A DNA stretch of 64,000 nt, from NCBI GenBank assembly GCA_013823325.1, contig PNLY01000014.1, forward strand, positions 1 to 64,000, in the 5' to 3' direction. This document shows positions 35,193-43,619 of the stretch, in pieces. The stretch's first letter is position 1. Each line of letters opens with the position of its first letter. The stretch comes from Methylobacterium sp. GTDB taxonomy: Bacteria > Pseudomonadota > Alphaproteobacteria > Rhizobiales > Beijerinckiaceae. The position numbers were made by a program, and so were the translations under genes. Under the pieces are notes generated by a model that had not been told where the DNA came from, made no database searches, and saw nothing but the letters and a program-made list of their open reading frames with translations.

Positions 35193-36218
35193 CTATTTCA
35201 GCCAGCCCTTGACCCGGTTGCAGAGAGCCTCGGTCGAGATGCCATAGCGGTCGTGCAGCGTCGGCAGCGCCCCGGCCGCGAGGAACTCGTCCGGCAGGCC
35301 GACCATGCGGAAAGCGGGATGCACGCCCTCGCGCATCAGCAGGCCGGCGACGGCCTCGCCGAGCCCGCCATTGACAGTGTGGTTCTCGGCCACGACGACG
35401 AGCCGGCCCAGCTTGGCGCAGGCTGCGAGAATCGTCGCGCTGTCGAGCGGCTTGATTGTCGGCACATGCAGGACGCCTACATCGATGCGGTCCTGCTCCA
35501 GCGCCTTCGCCGCTTCGAGCGCCCGCATCGTCATGATGCCGGAGGAGATGAACAGGACCTCGTAGCCGTCGCGCAGCAGCTTGGCCTTGCCGAGTTCGAA
35601 GGAATATCCGTACTCGTCGAGCACGAGCGGCACCTGGCCGCGCAGCAGGCGCATGTAGACCGGGCCCTTGTGCCGCGCCATCGCCGGCACGACCTGCTCG
35701 ATCTCGTGCGCGTCGCAGGGGTCGATCACCACCATGTTCGGCATGGCGCGGAACAGCGCGAGATCCTCGGTCGCCTGGTGCGACGGCCCATAGCCCGAGG
35801 TCAGGCCCGGCAGCGCGCAGGCGATCTTCACATTGCGGTCTTCCTCCGCGATCGTCTGGTGGATGAAGTCGTAGGCGCGGCGCGAGGCGAAGACGGCATA
35901 GGTCGTCGCGAACGGCGTGAAGCCTTCCGACGCAAGACCGGAGGCGGCGCCGAACAGAAGCTGCTCGGCCATGCCCATCTGGTAATGCCGGTCGGGAAAG
36001 GCCTGCGCGAAGATGTGCAGGTCGGTGTATTTGCCGAGGTCGGCGGTCATGCCGACGATGGAAGCGTCCTGCTTCGCGAGCTCGACCAGCGCATGGCCGA
36101 ACGGCGCGGGCTTCGTGCGCTGCCCCTCGCCGGCGATCGAGGCGATCATCGCCGAGGTGGTCAGGCGCGGCTTGCCGGAGTCGCTCTTGTCGGGGCCATT
36201 TTTGGCGGCGGGCTTCAT
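35193..36218 (-). CDS. Split transketolase, C-terminal subunit
   Basis: A 341-residue protein equal to the pyrimidine-binding and C-terminal domains of transketolase. The catalytic glutamate lies in QMGMAEQLLFGAASGLASEG, followed by LPGLTSGYGPSHQATEDLALFRAMPNMVVIDPCD and a C-terminal VVVAENHTVNGGLGEAVAGLL. ATG 36218 overlaps the stop of the N-terminal subunit (ATGA). The first 35 residues are lysine- and glycine-rich and not conserved. Two-gene transketolases often serve special substrates such as apulose phosphate or sulfo-sugars, so the operon may be for an unusual ketose. Confidence 0.92.
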   Translation of the reverse strand: MKPAAKNGPDKSDSGKPRLTTSAMIASIAGEGQRTKPAPFGHALVELAKQDASIVGMTADLGKYTDLHIFAQAFPDRHYQMGMAEQLLFGAASGLASEGFTPFATTYAVFASRRAYDFIHQTIAEEDRNVKIACALPGLTSGYGPSHQATEDLALFRAMPNMVVIDPCDAHEIEQVVPAMARHKGPVYMRLLRGQVPLVLDEYGYSFELGKAKLLRDGYEVLFISSGIMTMRALEAAKALEQDRIDVGVLHVPTIKPLDSATILAACAKLGRLVVVAENHTVNGGLGEAVAGLLMREGVHPAFRMVGLPDEFLAAGALPTLHDRYGISTEALCNRVKGWLK

Positions 36219-37057
36219 GACGGCTTCCTCTCGTCGAGCGCCGCGAGCGCGAGCTGCCATTCATGGGCTTCCACCCGGATGAAGTGGTTCTTCTCGCGCG
36301 CCTCGAGGAAGGGCACGCCCTTGCCCATCAGCGTGTCGGCGATGATCATGCTGGGCCTGCCCGTCTGAGCCCTGGCGGCATCGAAGGCGGCGCGGACGGC
36401 GGAAAGATCGTTGCCGTCGACGCGCTGGGTGAACCAGCCGAAGGCTTGAAGCTTCTCCGCCAGCGGCTCGAAGCCCATGACCTTGGTCGAGGGGCCGTCG
36501 GCCTGCTGGTTGTTGACGTCGACGACGGCGATCAGGTTATCGAGCCCGTAATGGGCGGCGGACATGATCGCCTCCCAGACCGAGCCCTCATCGAGCTCGC
36601 CATCGGAGAACAGAGTATAGACGTAGGATGCGGAGCCCTTGCGCTTGAGGCCGAGGCATTTGCCGACCGCGATCGAGAGGCCGAGGCCGAGCGAGCCGCC
36701 GGACATCTCCATGCCGGGCGTGTAGCTTGCCATGCCCGACATCGGCAGCCGGCTTTCGTCCGAGCCATAGCTTTCGAGCTCGTCCTCGGGGATGACTCCC
36801 GCCTCGATCAGTGCGGCGTAAAGCGCGATCGCGTAGTGGCCGTTCGAGAGCAGGAAGCGGTCGCGCCCCTCCCAGTCCGGATCGTCCGGCCGGTAGCGCA
36901 TGGCGTGGAAATAGGCGACGGCGAGCACGTCGGCGATGTCGAGCGCCTGCGCGATATAGCCCTGGCCCTGCACCTCGCCCATCAGGATGGCGTGCCGGCG
37001 GATGTTCCAGGCGCGACGTTCGAGCGAGACGTTGTGGCCGAGAGGAGCGGTGCTCAT
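36215..37057 (-). CDS. Split transketolase, N-terminal subunit
   Basis: A 280-residue thiamine diphosphate-binding subunit. Visible are the GQGYIAQALDIADVLAVAYFHAM start, LSNGHYAIALYAALIEAG, EMSGGSLGLGLSIAVGKCLGLK and the cofactor motif SDGELDEGSVWEAIMSAAHYGLDNLIAVVDVN (GDG changed to SDG). It pairs with the next gene to give one active transketolase. It begins three bases after the SDR gene's stop and overlaps the C-terminal subunit by four bases. Confidence 0.92.
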   Translation of the reverse strand: MSTAPLGHNVSLERRAWNIRRHAILMGEVQGQGYIAQALDIADVLAVAYFHAMRYRPDDPDWEGRDRFLLSNGHYAIALYAALIEAGVIPEDELESYGSDESRLPMSGMASYTPGMEMSGGSLGLGLSIAVGKCLGLKRKGSASYVYTLFSDGELDEGSVWEAIMSAAHYGLDNLIAVVDVNNQQADGPSTKVMGFEPLAEKLQAFGWFTQRVDGNDLSAVRAAFDAARAQTGRPSMIIADTLMGKGVPFLEAREKNHFIRVEAHEWQLALAALDERKPS

Positions 37058-37060
37058 GGC

Positions 37061-37813
37061 TCAGCCGTGGATCAGCATGCCGCCATTGACGTCGATGACG
37101 GCGCCGGTGACGTAGGCCGAGAGATCGGAGGCGAGGAAGAGATAGATGCCGGCGACGTCGCTGGCATCGCCGAGTCGCCCGAGCGGGATGCCCTTGATGA
37201 TGTCCCTGCGCATCTCGTCAGTCAGCTTGCCGCCGGTGATGTCGGTCTGGATCAGGCCGGGGGTGACGCAGTTGACGCGAATGCCGTCGGGACCGAACTC
37301 GCGCGCCATCGCCTTGGCGAGGCCGAGCACGCCCGCCTTGGCCGAGGAGTAATGCGGCCCGCCGAAGATGCCGCCGCCGCGCTGCGCCGAGACCGAGGAC
37401 ATGCAGGCGATCGCGCCCTGCTTCCTGGCCTGCATGTGCGGGATGAAGACCTGGCTCAGGAACAGCACGCCCTTGCAGTTGATGTCCTGGACCCGGTCCC
37501 AGCTCGCCTCGTCGATCTCCAGCGTCTTCACCGGCTGGGTGACGCCGGCATTGTTGATCAGGATGTCGAGCTGGCCGAAGGCTGCGATCACCTGGTCCGC
37601 CGCCTTCTGGCATGAGGCCTTGTCGGCGACGTCGCAAGCGAGGCCGATATGCTGCGGGCCGAGCTCGGCGGCCGCCCCTTTCGCGGCGGCTTCGTCGATA
37701 TCGAGGATCGCGATGCGTGCGCCATGGGCGGCGAACAGCCTGGCGGTGGCGAGGCCGATGCCGCGTGCGCTGGCCGCGCCCGAAATCGCGGCGGTCTTGT
37801 TCTGCAGGAGCAT
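37061..37813 (-). CDS. SDR-family oxidoreductase
   Basis: A 250-residue short-chain dehydrogenase, first gene of the TRAP/transketolase operon. Motifs: AISGAASARGIGLATARLF, NNAGVTQPV, catalytic serine in MSSVSAQRGG, YSSAK for the YxxxK pair, VTPGLIQTDI and a terminal DVNGGMLIHG. It likely oxidises a sugar, polyol or hydroxy-sulfonate to the ketone that the split transketolase uses. It is divergent from the LysR regulator. Confidence 0.93.
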   Translation of the reverse strand: MLLQNKTAAISGAASARGIGLATARLFAAHGARIAILDIDEAAAKGAAAELGPQHIGLACDVADKASCQKAADQVIAAFGQLDILINNAGVTQPVKTLEIDEASWDRVQDINCKGVLFLSQVFIPHMQARKQGAIACMSSVSAQRGGGIFGGPHYSSAKAGVLGLAKAMAREFGPDGIRVNCVTPGLIQTDITGGKLTDEMRRDIIKGIPLGRLGDASDVAGIYLFLASDLSAYVTGAVIDVNGGMLIHG

Positions 37814-37897
37814 TCCATCCCTCGATCAGCAACTTCTTGTTGCCTGAGGGTGGCTCATGCTTTCGCGCATGAAAAACGCAAAGATTGCGCTATGAGG

Positions 37898-37910
37898 TGA
37901 ATTACATTCA
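37898..37910. promoter_or_regulatory. T-N11-A palindrome, likely LysR binding site
   Basis: TGAAT-TAC-ATTCA has perfect 5-bp arms and the T-N11-A spacing of LysR-type sites. It lies 41 bases before the lysR start and 85 bases from the divergent SDR start, where a LysR regulator controlling itself and the neighbouring operon would bind. Confidence 0.5.
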
Positions 37911-37951
37911 TCTTTCGCCCGCCATGGCTGAAGTGCACCAGAGGGATTGTC

Positions 37952-38839
37952 ATGCGACGCTTGCCGCTTTCCGCGCTCCAGGCTTTCGAGGCGGCCGCCC
38001 GGACGGGCTCGTTCCGCGCGGCCGGCGAGGAGCTCGGCATTTCACCGAGCGCGATCAGCCACGCGGTCCGCAAGCTTGAAATCCTGATGGGTGCCGCGCT
38101 GTTCGAGCGGCAGAGCCGCGCTGTACACCTCAACGTCGCGGGCGAAGCGCTGCTGCGCCACGTCGCGGCGGGATTCGACGAGATGCGGCAGGGCATCGAG
38201 ACGGTTGGCGCCCGCTCCGGCAATCTGCTGCGGCTGCATTGCGCGCCGTCGATGGCGGCGCAATGGCTGCTGCCGCGCCTGCGCGACCTCCTCGCCAAGC
38301 AGCCCGGCCTCGAAGTACGACTGGCGGCGGGCGTCGATTACCCGCAATTCGAACATGACGAGTTCGACGCCGATATCTGCTACGGGCCGCCGCGGCAGGA
38401 GGGACTGATCGTCATCCCGCTCGGCGAGGAGACCGTCACCCCGCTCTGCGCGCCGGAGCTTGCCGAGCGGATCAGCTCACCCAAGGATCTGCTTGGCGCA
38501 AAACTCATCGAAAGCGACAACAAGCGGGTGCGCTGGACGAGTTGGTTCGGCGCCAACGACATCAGCCCGCCGGCGCCGCGCGGCTCGCGCTTCGATCGCT
38601 CGTTCATGGCGATCGCTGCGGCAGTGGACGGCCTCGGGATCGCGCTGGAATCGACGCGGTTGGCTGAGCGCGAGATCGCCGACGGCCGGCTGGTGGCGCC
38701 TCTGGCAGGGCGAGCGCAGGACGTGCGCTATGTCGGTCACTACCTGGTCTTTCCGCGCGTGGCGAAAGCACGCCGTTCGGTACGCATGTTCACCCAATGG
38801 CTGACGCAGGAGCTGAACCTGCCGCAGCCGAAGGTCTGA
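37952..38839 (+). CDS. LysR-family regulator (GcvA-like)
   Basis: A 295-residue LysR regulator. The N-terminal helix-turn-helix reads LSALQAFEAAARTGSFRAAGEELGISPSAISHAVRKLEILMGAALFERQ, with the SAISHAV recognition helix typical of the GcvA group. The effector domain follows (LLPRLRDLLAKQPGLEVRL; DADICYGP). It is divergent from the SDR/transketolase/TRAP operon and is its likely activator. Confidence 0.93.
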   Translation: MRRLPLSALQAFEAAARTGSFRAAGEELGISPSAISHAVRKLEILMGAALFERQSRAVHLNVAGEALLRHVAAGFDEMRQGIETVGARSGNLLRLHCAPSMAAQWLLPRLRDLLAKQPGLEVRLAAGVDYPQFEHDEFDADICYGPPRQEGLIVIPLGEETVTPLCAPELAERISSPKDLLGAKLIESDNKRVRWTSWFGANDISPPAPRGSRFDRSFMAIAAAVDGLGIALESTRLAEREIADGRLVAPLAGRAQDVRYVGHYLVFPRVAKARRSVRMFTQWLTQELNLPQPKV

Positions 38840-39076
38840 CGGGTTTCCAGCGTGCCACGACCGGTAGCCATGCCGGCGCAATCCCTGATGCTGATCACCA
38901 GGGAACAGATATTGAAAAGGCCGATAGGCGGGTTCAGCTGGATTTCCGGGGTTTGTTCGCCGGGCTGCCGCAAGGGCCTTGGGCTGATGGCCGACTCTCG
39001 TCCTCAGCCAGGAAGCGAACATTTCAAAGTGGGCTTCTCCAGGCTGCGGCCGCCCCAAACTGAAGATCACGACAGG

Positions 39077-39937
39077 TCATTCGGGAAGAGCCGGTGGGAC
39101 TTCCTGCCAGAACTCGACGACATCATCGAGAACGGGCGCTCGCCAGCTCATGGCGCGCGCGAGCGACGCCGCCGTTCCGGCGTGGCCGAGGCCCGCATAG
39201 GTCTTGAGCGTGACGGAGCGCGCACCGGCGCGGCGTAGTGCAGCGGCGAGCTGCTCGCTGTTGCGGGGCAGGACCGTGGTGTCGTCGGTGCCTGTCGCAA
39301 GCAGGATCGGCGGTGCGTCCTTGCGAGCGAAATGGATCGGCTGCGTTCGTTCCAGATTGCGGGCGTTGCCGAAGGCAGCCTTGGTCACGTCGATGTCCAG
39401 AGGCAGGAAATCATATGGGCCCGAAAGACCCACCGCCGAGCGAATGACACCGGGGGATAGGCCGACGCGCGCGAGATAGCTTCTGTCCAGCGTCAGCATC
39501 ATCGCGTTGTAGGCGCCGGCCGAATGTCCCATGAGGTGAATCCTGCGCGGATCGCCGCCGTAACGCGCGACGTTGTCATGGACGAAGCGCAGGGCTGCTG
39601 CGCCATCTTCGATGAAGATGGGGAAGCGCACTTCCGGCACGAGCCGATAGTCGGCGATCACCGTGACGAAGCCGCGGCTTGCCAAGGCGTCGCCGACAAA
39701 GGCGTAACTCTCCTTGGCCCCGTTGGCCCATGAACCGCCATAGATGAAGAACACGACCGGCCTTCCTGAACCACCGCCGGCCGGAACGTAGATGTCCATC
39801 GTCTGGCGCGGGTGGCGGCCATAGGCGACGTCGCGGGCGCCTTCGTTCAGCGCGCCCGGCCGCAGCACGGCGCAGCCGGCGAGCGCCATGCTGGACAGCG
39901 CCGCCCCTACGGCCCGCCTCGAAAACAGAATGGTCAT
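39077..39937 (-). CDS. Alpha/beta hydrolase lipoprotein (esterase/lipase-like)
   Basis: A 286-residue hydrolase of the BD-FAE/carboxylesterase type. The N-terminus SSMALAGCAVL has a lipobox (LAGC), so it is probably a lipoprotein. The oxyanion element is FFIYGGSW, the nucleophile elbow is MGHSAGAYN, and the acid and histidine are in LLATGTDDTTVLP and YAGLGHAGT. The open frame reaches 40015; ATG 39937 sets the signal peptide correctly. It may act on lipids or esters at the membrane. Convergent with lysR; 237 bases between them hold nothing I recognise. Confidence 0.85.
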   Translation of the reverse strand: MTILFSRRAVGAALSSMALAGCAVLRPGALNEGARDVAYGRHPRQTMDIYVPAGGGSGRPVVFFIYGGSWANGAKESYAFVGDALASRGFVTVIADYRLVPEVRFPIFIEDGAAALRFVHDNVARYGGDPRRIHLMGHSAGAYNAMMLTLDRSYLARVGLSPGVIRSAVGLSGPYDFLPLDIDVTKAAFGNARNLERTQPIHFARKDAPPILLATGTDDTTVLPRNSEQLAAALRRAGARSVTLKTYAGLGHAGTAASLARAMSWRAPVLDDVVEFWQEVPPALPE

Positions 39938-40022
39938 CGGCACCTTTGCATCTCGAGCCCCTGCGAATCTACGCCGGATGAGGCGCGCTGGATCGTCGGA
40001 CCGTCGCGGCTGCATGGAAAAG

Positions 40023-40052
40023 AAATCCGGATTGGCGCGCGCTGCGTATCTG
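40023..40052 (+). promoter_or_regulatory. Candidate RpoE-type promoter of the DUF2177 gene
   Basis: AAATCC (40023-40028), 18 bases, TATCTG (40047-40052), 25 bases before the start codon. The same layout occurs before rpoE (TGATCC-N18-TATCTT) and before the FAD oxidoreductase gene (AAATCC-N18-TATAGC). TGATCC is the -35 element known for RpoE of Rhodobacter sphaeroides. Confidence 0.5.
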
Positions 40053-40077
40053 CAATCACCAAATCCTGGAGGTCGTC

Positions 40078-40491
40078 ATGCGCTTCGTCGCCGGCTACGT
40101 CGCCTTTCTCGTCGCCTTCGGCATCTGCGATGCAGTCTGGCTCGGCACCATGACCGCCAGGCTCTATCGTCCGACGCTCGGCGACCTGATCGTCGAGCAG
40201 GTGCGCTATGTGCCGGCGGCCCTGTTCTATTTCGGCTTCCCGCTCGGCGTTCTGCATTTTGCGGTGATGCCGGCCCTGCGCGACGGCAATGCCGGCGCCG
40301 CGCTCGTCAACGGAGCCCTGATCGGCCTTCTCGCCTATGCCACCTATGATCTGACGAACTACGCGACGCTGCGGCCGTGGACGCTGACGATCACGCTCGC
40401 CGACATCGTCTACGGCACGGTGGTGGTCGGCTTCTGCAGCTGGGTCGCCTATGAGGCCGTGCGGCGCGCGGGCAGCTGGGGCTGGCTCTGA
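40078..40491 (+). CDS. DUF2177 family membrane protein
   Basis: A 137-residue integral membrane protein with four hydrophobic segments (VAGYVAFLVAFGICDAVWLG; VPAALFYFGFPLGVLHFAVM; LVNGALIGLLAYATYDLTNYATLRPW; TLADIVYGTVVVGFCSWVAYEAV). The AYATYDLTNYATLRPW stretch is the DUF2177 signature. GGAGG lies seven bases before the start. Members of this family often neighbour rpoE-chrR and cyclopropane-synthase genes; the biochemical role is not known. It reads toward the rpoE operon, ending 17 bases from it. Confidence 0.9.
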   Translation: MRFVAGYVAFLVAFGICDAVWLGTMTARLYRPTLGDLIVEQVRYVPAALFYFGFPLGVLHFAVMPALRDGNAGAALVNGALIGLLAYATYDLTNYATLRPWTLTITLADIVYGTVVVGFCSWVAYEAVRRAGSWGWL

Positions 40492-40508
40492 TCGCCGGCC
40501 GCGAGCGG

Positions 40509-41531
40509 TCAGACGGGCCGGAGCCGATAGTGGTTGACGCCCCAGGCCTCGCCGCCTGCGTGGCCGAACAGCCCGCTCGTCGCCAGGAAGAACAGGCGCC
40601 AGCGCCGGCGCCATAACGGCGCAGCCTCGCCATAGGCCTCGCGCAGGATAGGTTCGATCGCCGGCAGATTGCGATCGAAATTCGCCAGCCAGTCCTCTGC
40701 CGTTCGCCGATAATGCTCGCCGCTCCAGCGCCATTCCTCCTCGACTGCGAAGAGATCGGAGAACTGGTGCGCCAGCGCCGCGCTCGGCATGATACCGCCG
40801 GTGAAGAAGTGCTGGGCGATCCAGTCGGCACTCTCGCCGACATCGAAGCGGTAGCAGCCGCGCGCATGAGCGAAGACGTGGATGAACAGGCGCCCGTCGG
40901 GCTTCAGCCAGCCATGGACGCGCCCGAGCAGCGCGCGCCAGTTGGCCATGTGCTCGAACATCTCGACCGAGACGACGCGATCGAAGCGCTCGTCGATGGC
41001 GAAGTCGTTCATGTCGGCGGTGATCACGCGCAGATTGCCTAAGCCGCGCCCGCGCGCGCGCTCTTCGATGAAGGCGCGCTGCGAGGCCGAGTTCGAGACC
41101 GAGACGATCCGTGCCTGCGGGTAGGCCTCCGCCATCCACAGCGAGAGCGAGCCCCAGCCACAGCCGAGCTCGAGGATTTCCTGTCCGTCGGCGAGGCCGG
41201 CATGCTCGGCGGTCAACGCCAGCGCCGCATCCTCGGCTGTCGCGAGACTGTCAGAAGGGTCGGCGTAAAAGCAGCAGGAGTATTTCCGCCTCGGCCCGAG
41301 GACCTGCTCGAAGAAGGCCGCCGGAACCTCGTAATGCTGGGCGTTGGCGGCATCCGTGTGCAGCGCGATCGGTCGTTCCGCCATTTCCCGGGCGAAGCCC
41401 GGCGCATTGCCTGGCTGGGTTGCGAGCGTGCGATCCGTTCGTCCCACCAGCGATGCGATGACCATGCGGCTGATCGCATCGGGTACGGGCAAGGCCTCGC
41501 CCCAGCTCGACAATCTCTGCATGATCGTCAT
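40509..41531 (-). CDS. Cyclopropane-fatty-acid-synthase-like SAM methyltransferase (short form)
   Basis: A 340-residue SAM methyltransferase of the CFA-synthase superfamily. It has HYEVPAAFFEQVLGPRRKYSCCFY (about 66-89), SAM motif ILELGCGWGSLSLWMAEAYP (119-138) and VSVEMFEHMANWRALLGRVHGWLKPDGRLFIHVF. It is shorter than classical CFA synthase, lacking its N-terminal lipid-binding part. It is the fourth gene after rpoE, chrR and the DUF1295 gene; ATG 41531 overlaps the DUF1295 stop. It probably methylates unsaturated membrane fatty acids under RpoE control; UfaM of furan-fatty-acid synthesis is one possible role. Confidence 0.88.
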   Translation of the reverse strand: MTIMQRLSSWGEALPVPDAISRMVIASLVGRTDRTLATQPGNAPGFAREMAERPIALHTDAANAQHYEVPAAFFEQVLGPRRKYSCCFYADPSDSLATAEDAALALTAEHAGLADGQEILELGCGWGSLSLWMAEAYPQARIVSVSNSASQRAFIEERARGRGLGNLRVITADMNDFAIDERFDRVVSVEMFEHMANWRALLGRVHGWLKPDGRLFIHVFAHARGCYRFDVGESADWIAQHFFTGGIMPSAALAHQFSDLFAVEEEWRWSGEHYRRTAEDWLANFDRNLPAIEPILREAYGEAAPLWRRRWRLFFLATSGLFGHAGGEAWGVNHYRLRPV

Positions 41532-42331
41532 GGCCTGGCTCCTTGTGGCGGCAGCGGGATGAAGGCGCTGGTCCGGCGCTGGTAGTCGCGATAGGCCGCT
41601 CCGTGCTTGGCGAGCATGTGCTCCTCCAGCGGCGGAATGCCGGAGACGCGGACGAGCAAGAGGGTGATCGCGGCGGGCGCGAGCCAGGCGAGCCAGCCCT
41701 GCGGGTAGGCCAGGCTGGAAGCGATCACGCCATAGGCGCACCAGAGAACAGCTTCGAAGAAGTAGTTGGGATGGCGCGAGAAGGCCCAGAGGCCGGTGTC
41801 GCAGACGCCGCCTCGTCCGGAACGAGCAAAGGCCCGAAGCTGCCGGTCGGCGATCGCGCCTCCAAGGATACCGACGAGGAAGATCGCCAGACCGAGCGCG
41901 TCCTGCGCTTGGCCGAGCGTGGCCGGATTGTGAGCCGCCAGGACGATGCCGATGGCGAGGGGGATGCTCGCGAGCGCCTGCAACTGCAGCAGCCGGGCCA
42001 TTCTTGCGGGCGCCTGCGGCCCCCAGTCGCGCTTCATCCGGGCATAGCGCGGGTCGTCGGCGATACCCTTGGTGCGGCCGACAATGTGCAGGCCTAGGCG
42101 CAGCGCCCACGCCGCGACGAGGGCGGCGACGAACAGGCGGCGACCGAACGGGCCGTCGCCGAAGGGCAGGAGCGCGCCCGCGGCGCCGGTCACGCCGAGA
42201 CCGAACGTCCAGATGACATCGATCCATCCGGAATTGCCGGTGCTGCGCTCGATCCTGGTCGCCAGCTGCATGGTCGCCGACATCGCGACCGCGATGAAGA
42301 GCAGCGCCGCAGCGAAAGAAGCCAAGGTCAC
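41528..42331 (-). CDS. DUF1295 (steroid 5-alpha-reductase-like) membrane enzyme
   Basis: A 267-residue integral membrane protein with about six to seven hydrophobic segments. The C-terminal pattern FSRHPNYFFEAVLWCAYGVIAS...GIPPLEEHMLAKHGAAYRDYQRRTSAFIP is the DUF1295/isoprenylcysteine-methyltransferase-like signature that binds a nucleotide cofactor. GTG 42331 is chosen because it overlaps the chrR stop (GTGA); the longer frame would lie inside chrR. Likely a lipid reductase or methyltransferase in the RpoE operon. Confidence 0.87.
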   Translation of the reverse strand: MTLASFAAALLFIAVAMSATMQLATRIERSTGNSGWIDVIWTFGLGVTGAAGALLPFGDGPFGRRLFVAALVAAWALRLGLHIVGRTKGIADDPRYARMKRDWGPQAPARMARLLQLQALASIPLAIGIVLAAHNPATLGQAQDALGLAIFLVGILGGAIADRQLRAFARSGRGGVCDTGLWAFSRHPNYFFEAVLWCAYGVIASSLAYPQGWLAWLAPAAITLLLVRVSGIPPLEEHMLAKHGAAYRDYQRRTSAFIPLPPQGARP

Positions 42332-42951
42332 AGCCGCACCAGCGGTTGAAGCAGCCGGCCGAGCCAGCCCTGGAACAGGACGTTGCCGGTCATGGCAACG
42401 AGGCAGGTGCACCCCTCGACGGGGTCGACACGCGGCGTGTGGTCGTGCCCGGCATCGGCTTCATCGAAGTCGCCGGCGGCATAGCGGCCATATTCGTGCT
42501 CATAGGCGCCGGACAGGATGGTCGTCCATTCGAAGCCGGTGTGCTTGTGGTGCGGCAGCGCGATCCCGGGACCGGCCCGCAACATGAAGACCCGCGCCTG
42601 CGCTCCGGGCACCTCGATGCGCCGCATCGCGACCCGGATGCCGATCGGCCGCCATGGCCCGAAGGCGTAGGGACGCAAAACATTCGGCATGTCCGGCTCG
42701 GCGGGTGGACGGGCAGCGATCGGATTGTTCGCGGGCTTCTGTCCAGATGGATCCGGGACGCCTCTTGCCATCGCAACCGGCTCGATGCGGTCGAGCAGGG
42801 CGCCCTGAACCGCCTGGAACTCCTGCACGAGGCGCCGGCTTTCGCTGTTCAGCTCGACATGCGCGGCGACAGCCAGCGCCAGACCTTCGTCGAGATGGCC
42901 GCCGGCAAAGGCGGCAAGGGTATCGTCGGATGGGCGATGGGCCGTGCTCAT
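42328..42951 (-). CDS. chrR: ChrR-type cupin anti-sigma factor with altered zinc site
   Basis: A 207-residue anti-sigma factor of the ChrR family, partner of RpoE. The C-terminal cupin metal site is intact: H135, H137, E141 and H171, each exactly six residues before the Rhodobacter ChrR ligands (H141, H143, E147, H177). In the N-terminal anti-sigma domain H31 is kept, but the cysteines expected at 35 and 38 are N35 and S38 (HVELNSESR), so the usual zinc site cannot form. It may still bind RpoE without zinc or be less inhibitory. It overlaps rpoE by four bases. Confidence 0.93.
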   Translation of the reverse strand: MSTAHRPSDDTLAAFAGGHLDEGLALAVAAHVELNSESRRLVQEFQAVQGALLDRIEPVAMARGVPDPSGQKPANNPIAARPPAEPDMPNVLRPYAFGPWRPIGIRVAMRRIEVPGAQARVFMLRAGPGIALPHHKHTGFEWTTILSGAYEHEYGRYAAGDFDEADAGHDHTPRVDPVEGCTCLVAMTGNVLFQGWLGRLLQPLVRL

Positions 42952-43568
42952 CGCAGATCCTCCAGTTTGCCGCGCAGATGCGACAAAGCGAGACGCAGCC
43001 GCGACTTCACCGTGCCGAGCGGGATCGCCAGGCGCTTCGCCACGTCCTGATGGCTGAACTCTTCCAGGAAGGCGAGTTCGACGACACGGTACTGGTCGGC
43101 GGACAATCCGGTCATCGCCGCCCTGATCCGCGCATCGCGCTCCGCTCCAGAGATGGTCTCGTCAGGCTGTTCAGGTCCGTCTTCATCGAGAATTTCATAC
43201 ACTTGCGAGAGTCGTGAACGCGCTTCGCGCCGGGCGATGTCGATGCGCCGGTTGCGCGCGATCGTGGCGATCCAGGTCGAGGCGTTCGCCTTGGCAGGAT
43301 CGAACAGGGCGGCCTTGCGCCAGACCGTGAGCAGCGTTTCCTGCGCGATCTCCTCGGCCAGCTCGGCCGAGGTCCCGCCACGCATCAGCAACCCCTTCAC
43401 GCGCGGCGCGAAGTGATCGAACAGCTCGGCGAACGCGTCCCGGTCGCCCGAGCGCGCGATCGCGGCAATCAAGGCATTGGCGTCGAACAAAGCGAAGAAC
43501 CGACCTCCCGGCGCTGCGGCTAACGCCTCGCGCATATCTTCGACAGTCAGGGCGAACGCGGCAACCAT
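42948..43568 (-). CDS. rpoE: RpoE-type ECF sigma factor (ECF11-like)
   Basis: A 206-residue ECF sigma factor. Region 2 reads DAFAELFDHFAPRVKGLLMRGGTSAELAEEIAQETLLTVWRKAALFDPAKANASTWIATIARNRRIDIARR. Region 4 reads LSADQYRVVELAFLEEFSHQDVAKRLAIPLGTVKSRLRLALSHLR. With a ChrR partner it should direct the singlet-oxygen and peroxide response. The start is uncertain: a good promoter candidate ends five bases before ATG 43568, so either the message is leaderless or translation starts at ATG 43535 (195 residues). It leads the rpoE-chrR-DUF1295-methyltransferase operon. Confidence 0.95.
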   Translation of the reverse strand: MVAAFALTVEDMREALAAAPGGRFFALFDANALIAAIARSGDRDAFAELFDHFAPRVKGLLMRGGTSAELAEEIAQETLLTVWRKAALFDPAKANASTWIATIARNRRIDIARREARSRLSQVYEILDEDGPEQPDETISGAERDARIRAAMTGLSADQYRVVELAFLEEFSHQDVAKRLAIPLGTVKSRLRLALSHLRGKLEDLR

Positions 43569-43572
43569 GGCG

Positions 43573-43602
43573 AAGATACGGTGACGCGGCGGCGACGGAT
43601 CA
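43573..43602 (-). promoter_or_regulatory. Candidate RpoE autoregulatory promoter
   Basis: On the minus strand TGATCC (43602-43597), 18 bases, TATCTT (43578-43573), directly before rpoE. TGATCC is the -35 sequence of Rhodobacter RpoE promoters, and rpoE-chrR is autoregulated there. A transcript would begin at or next to ATG 43568. Confidence 0.6.
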
Positions 43603-43619
43603 CTGCGCTGGCCCGGCCG

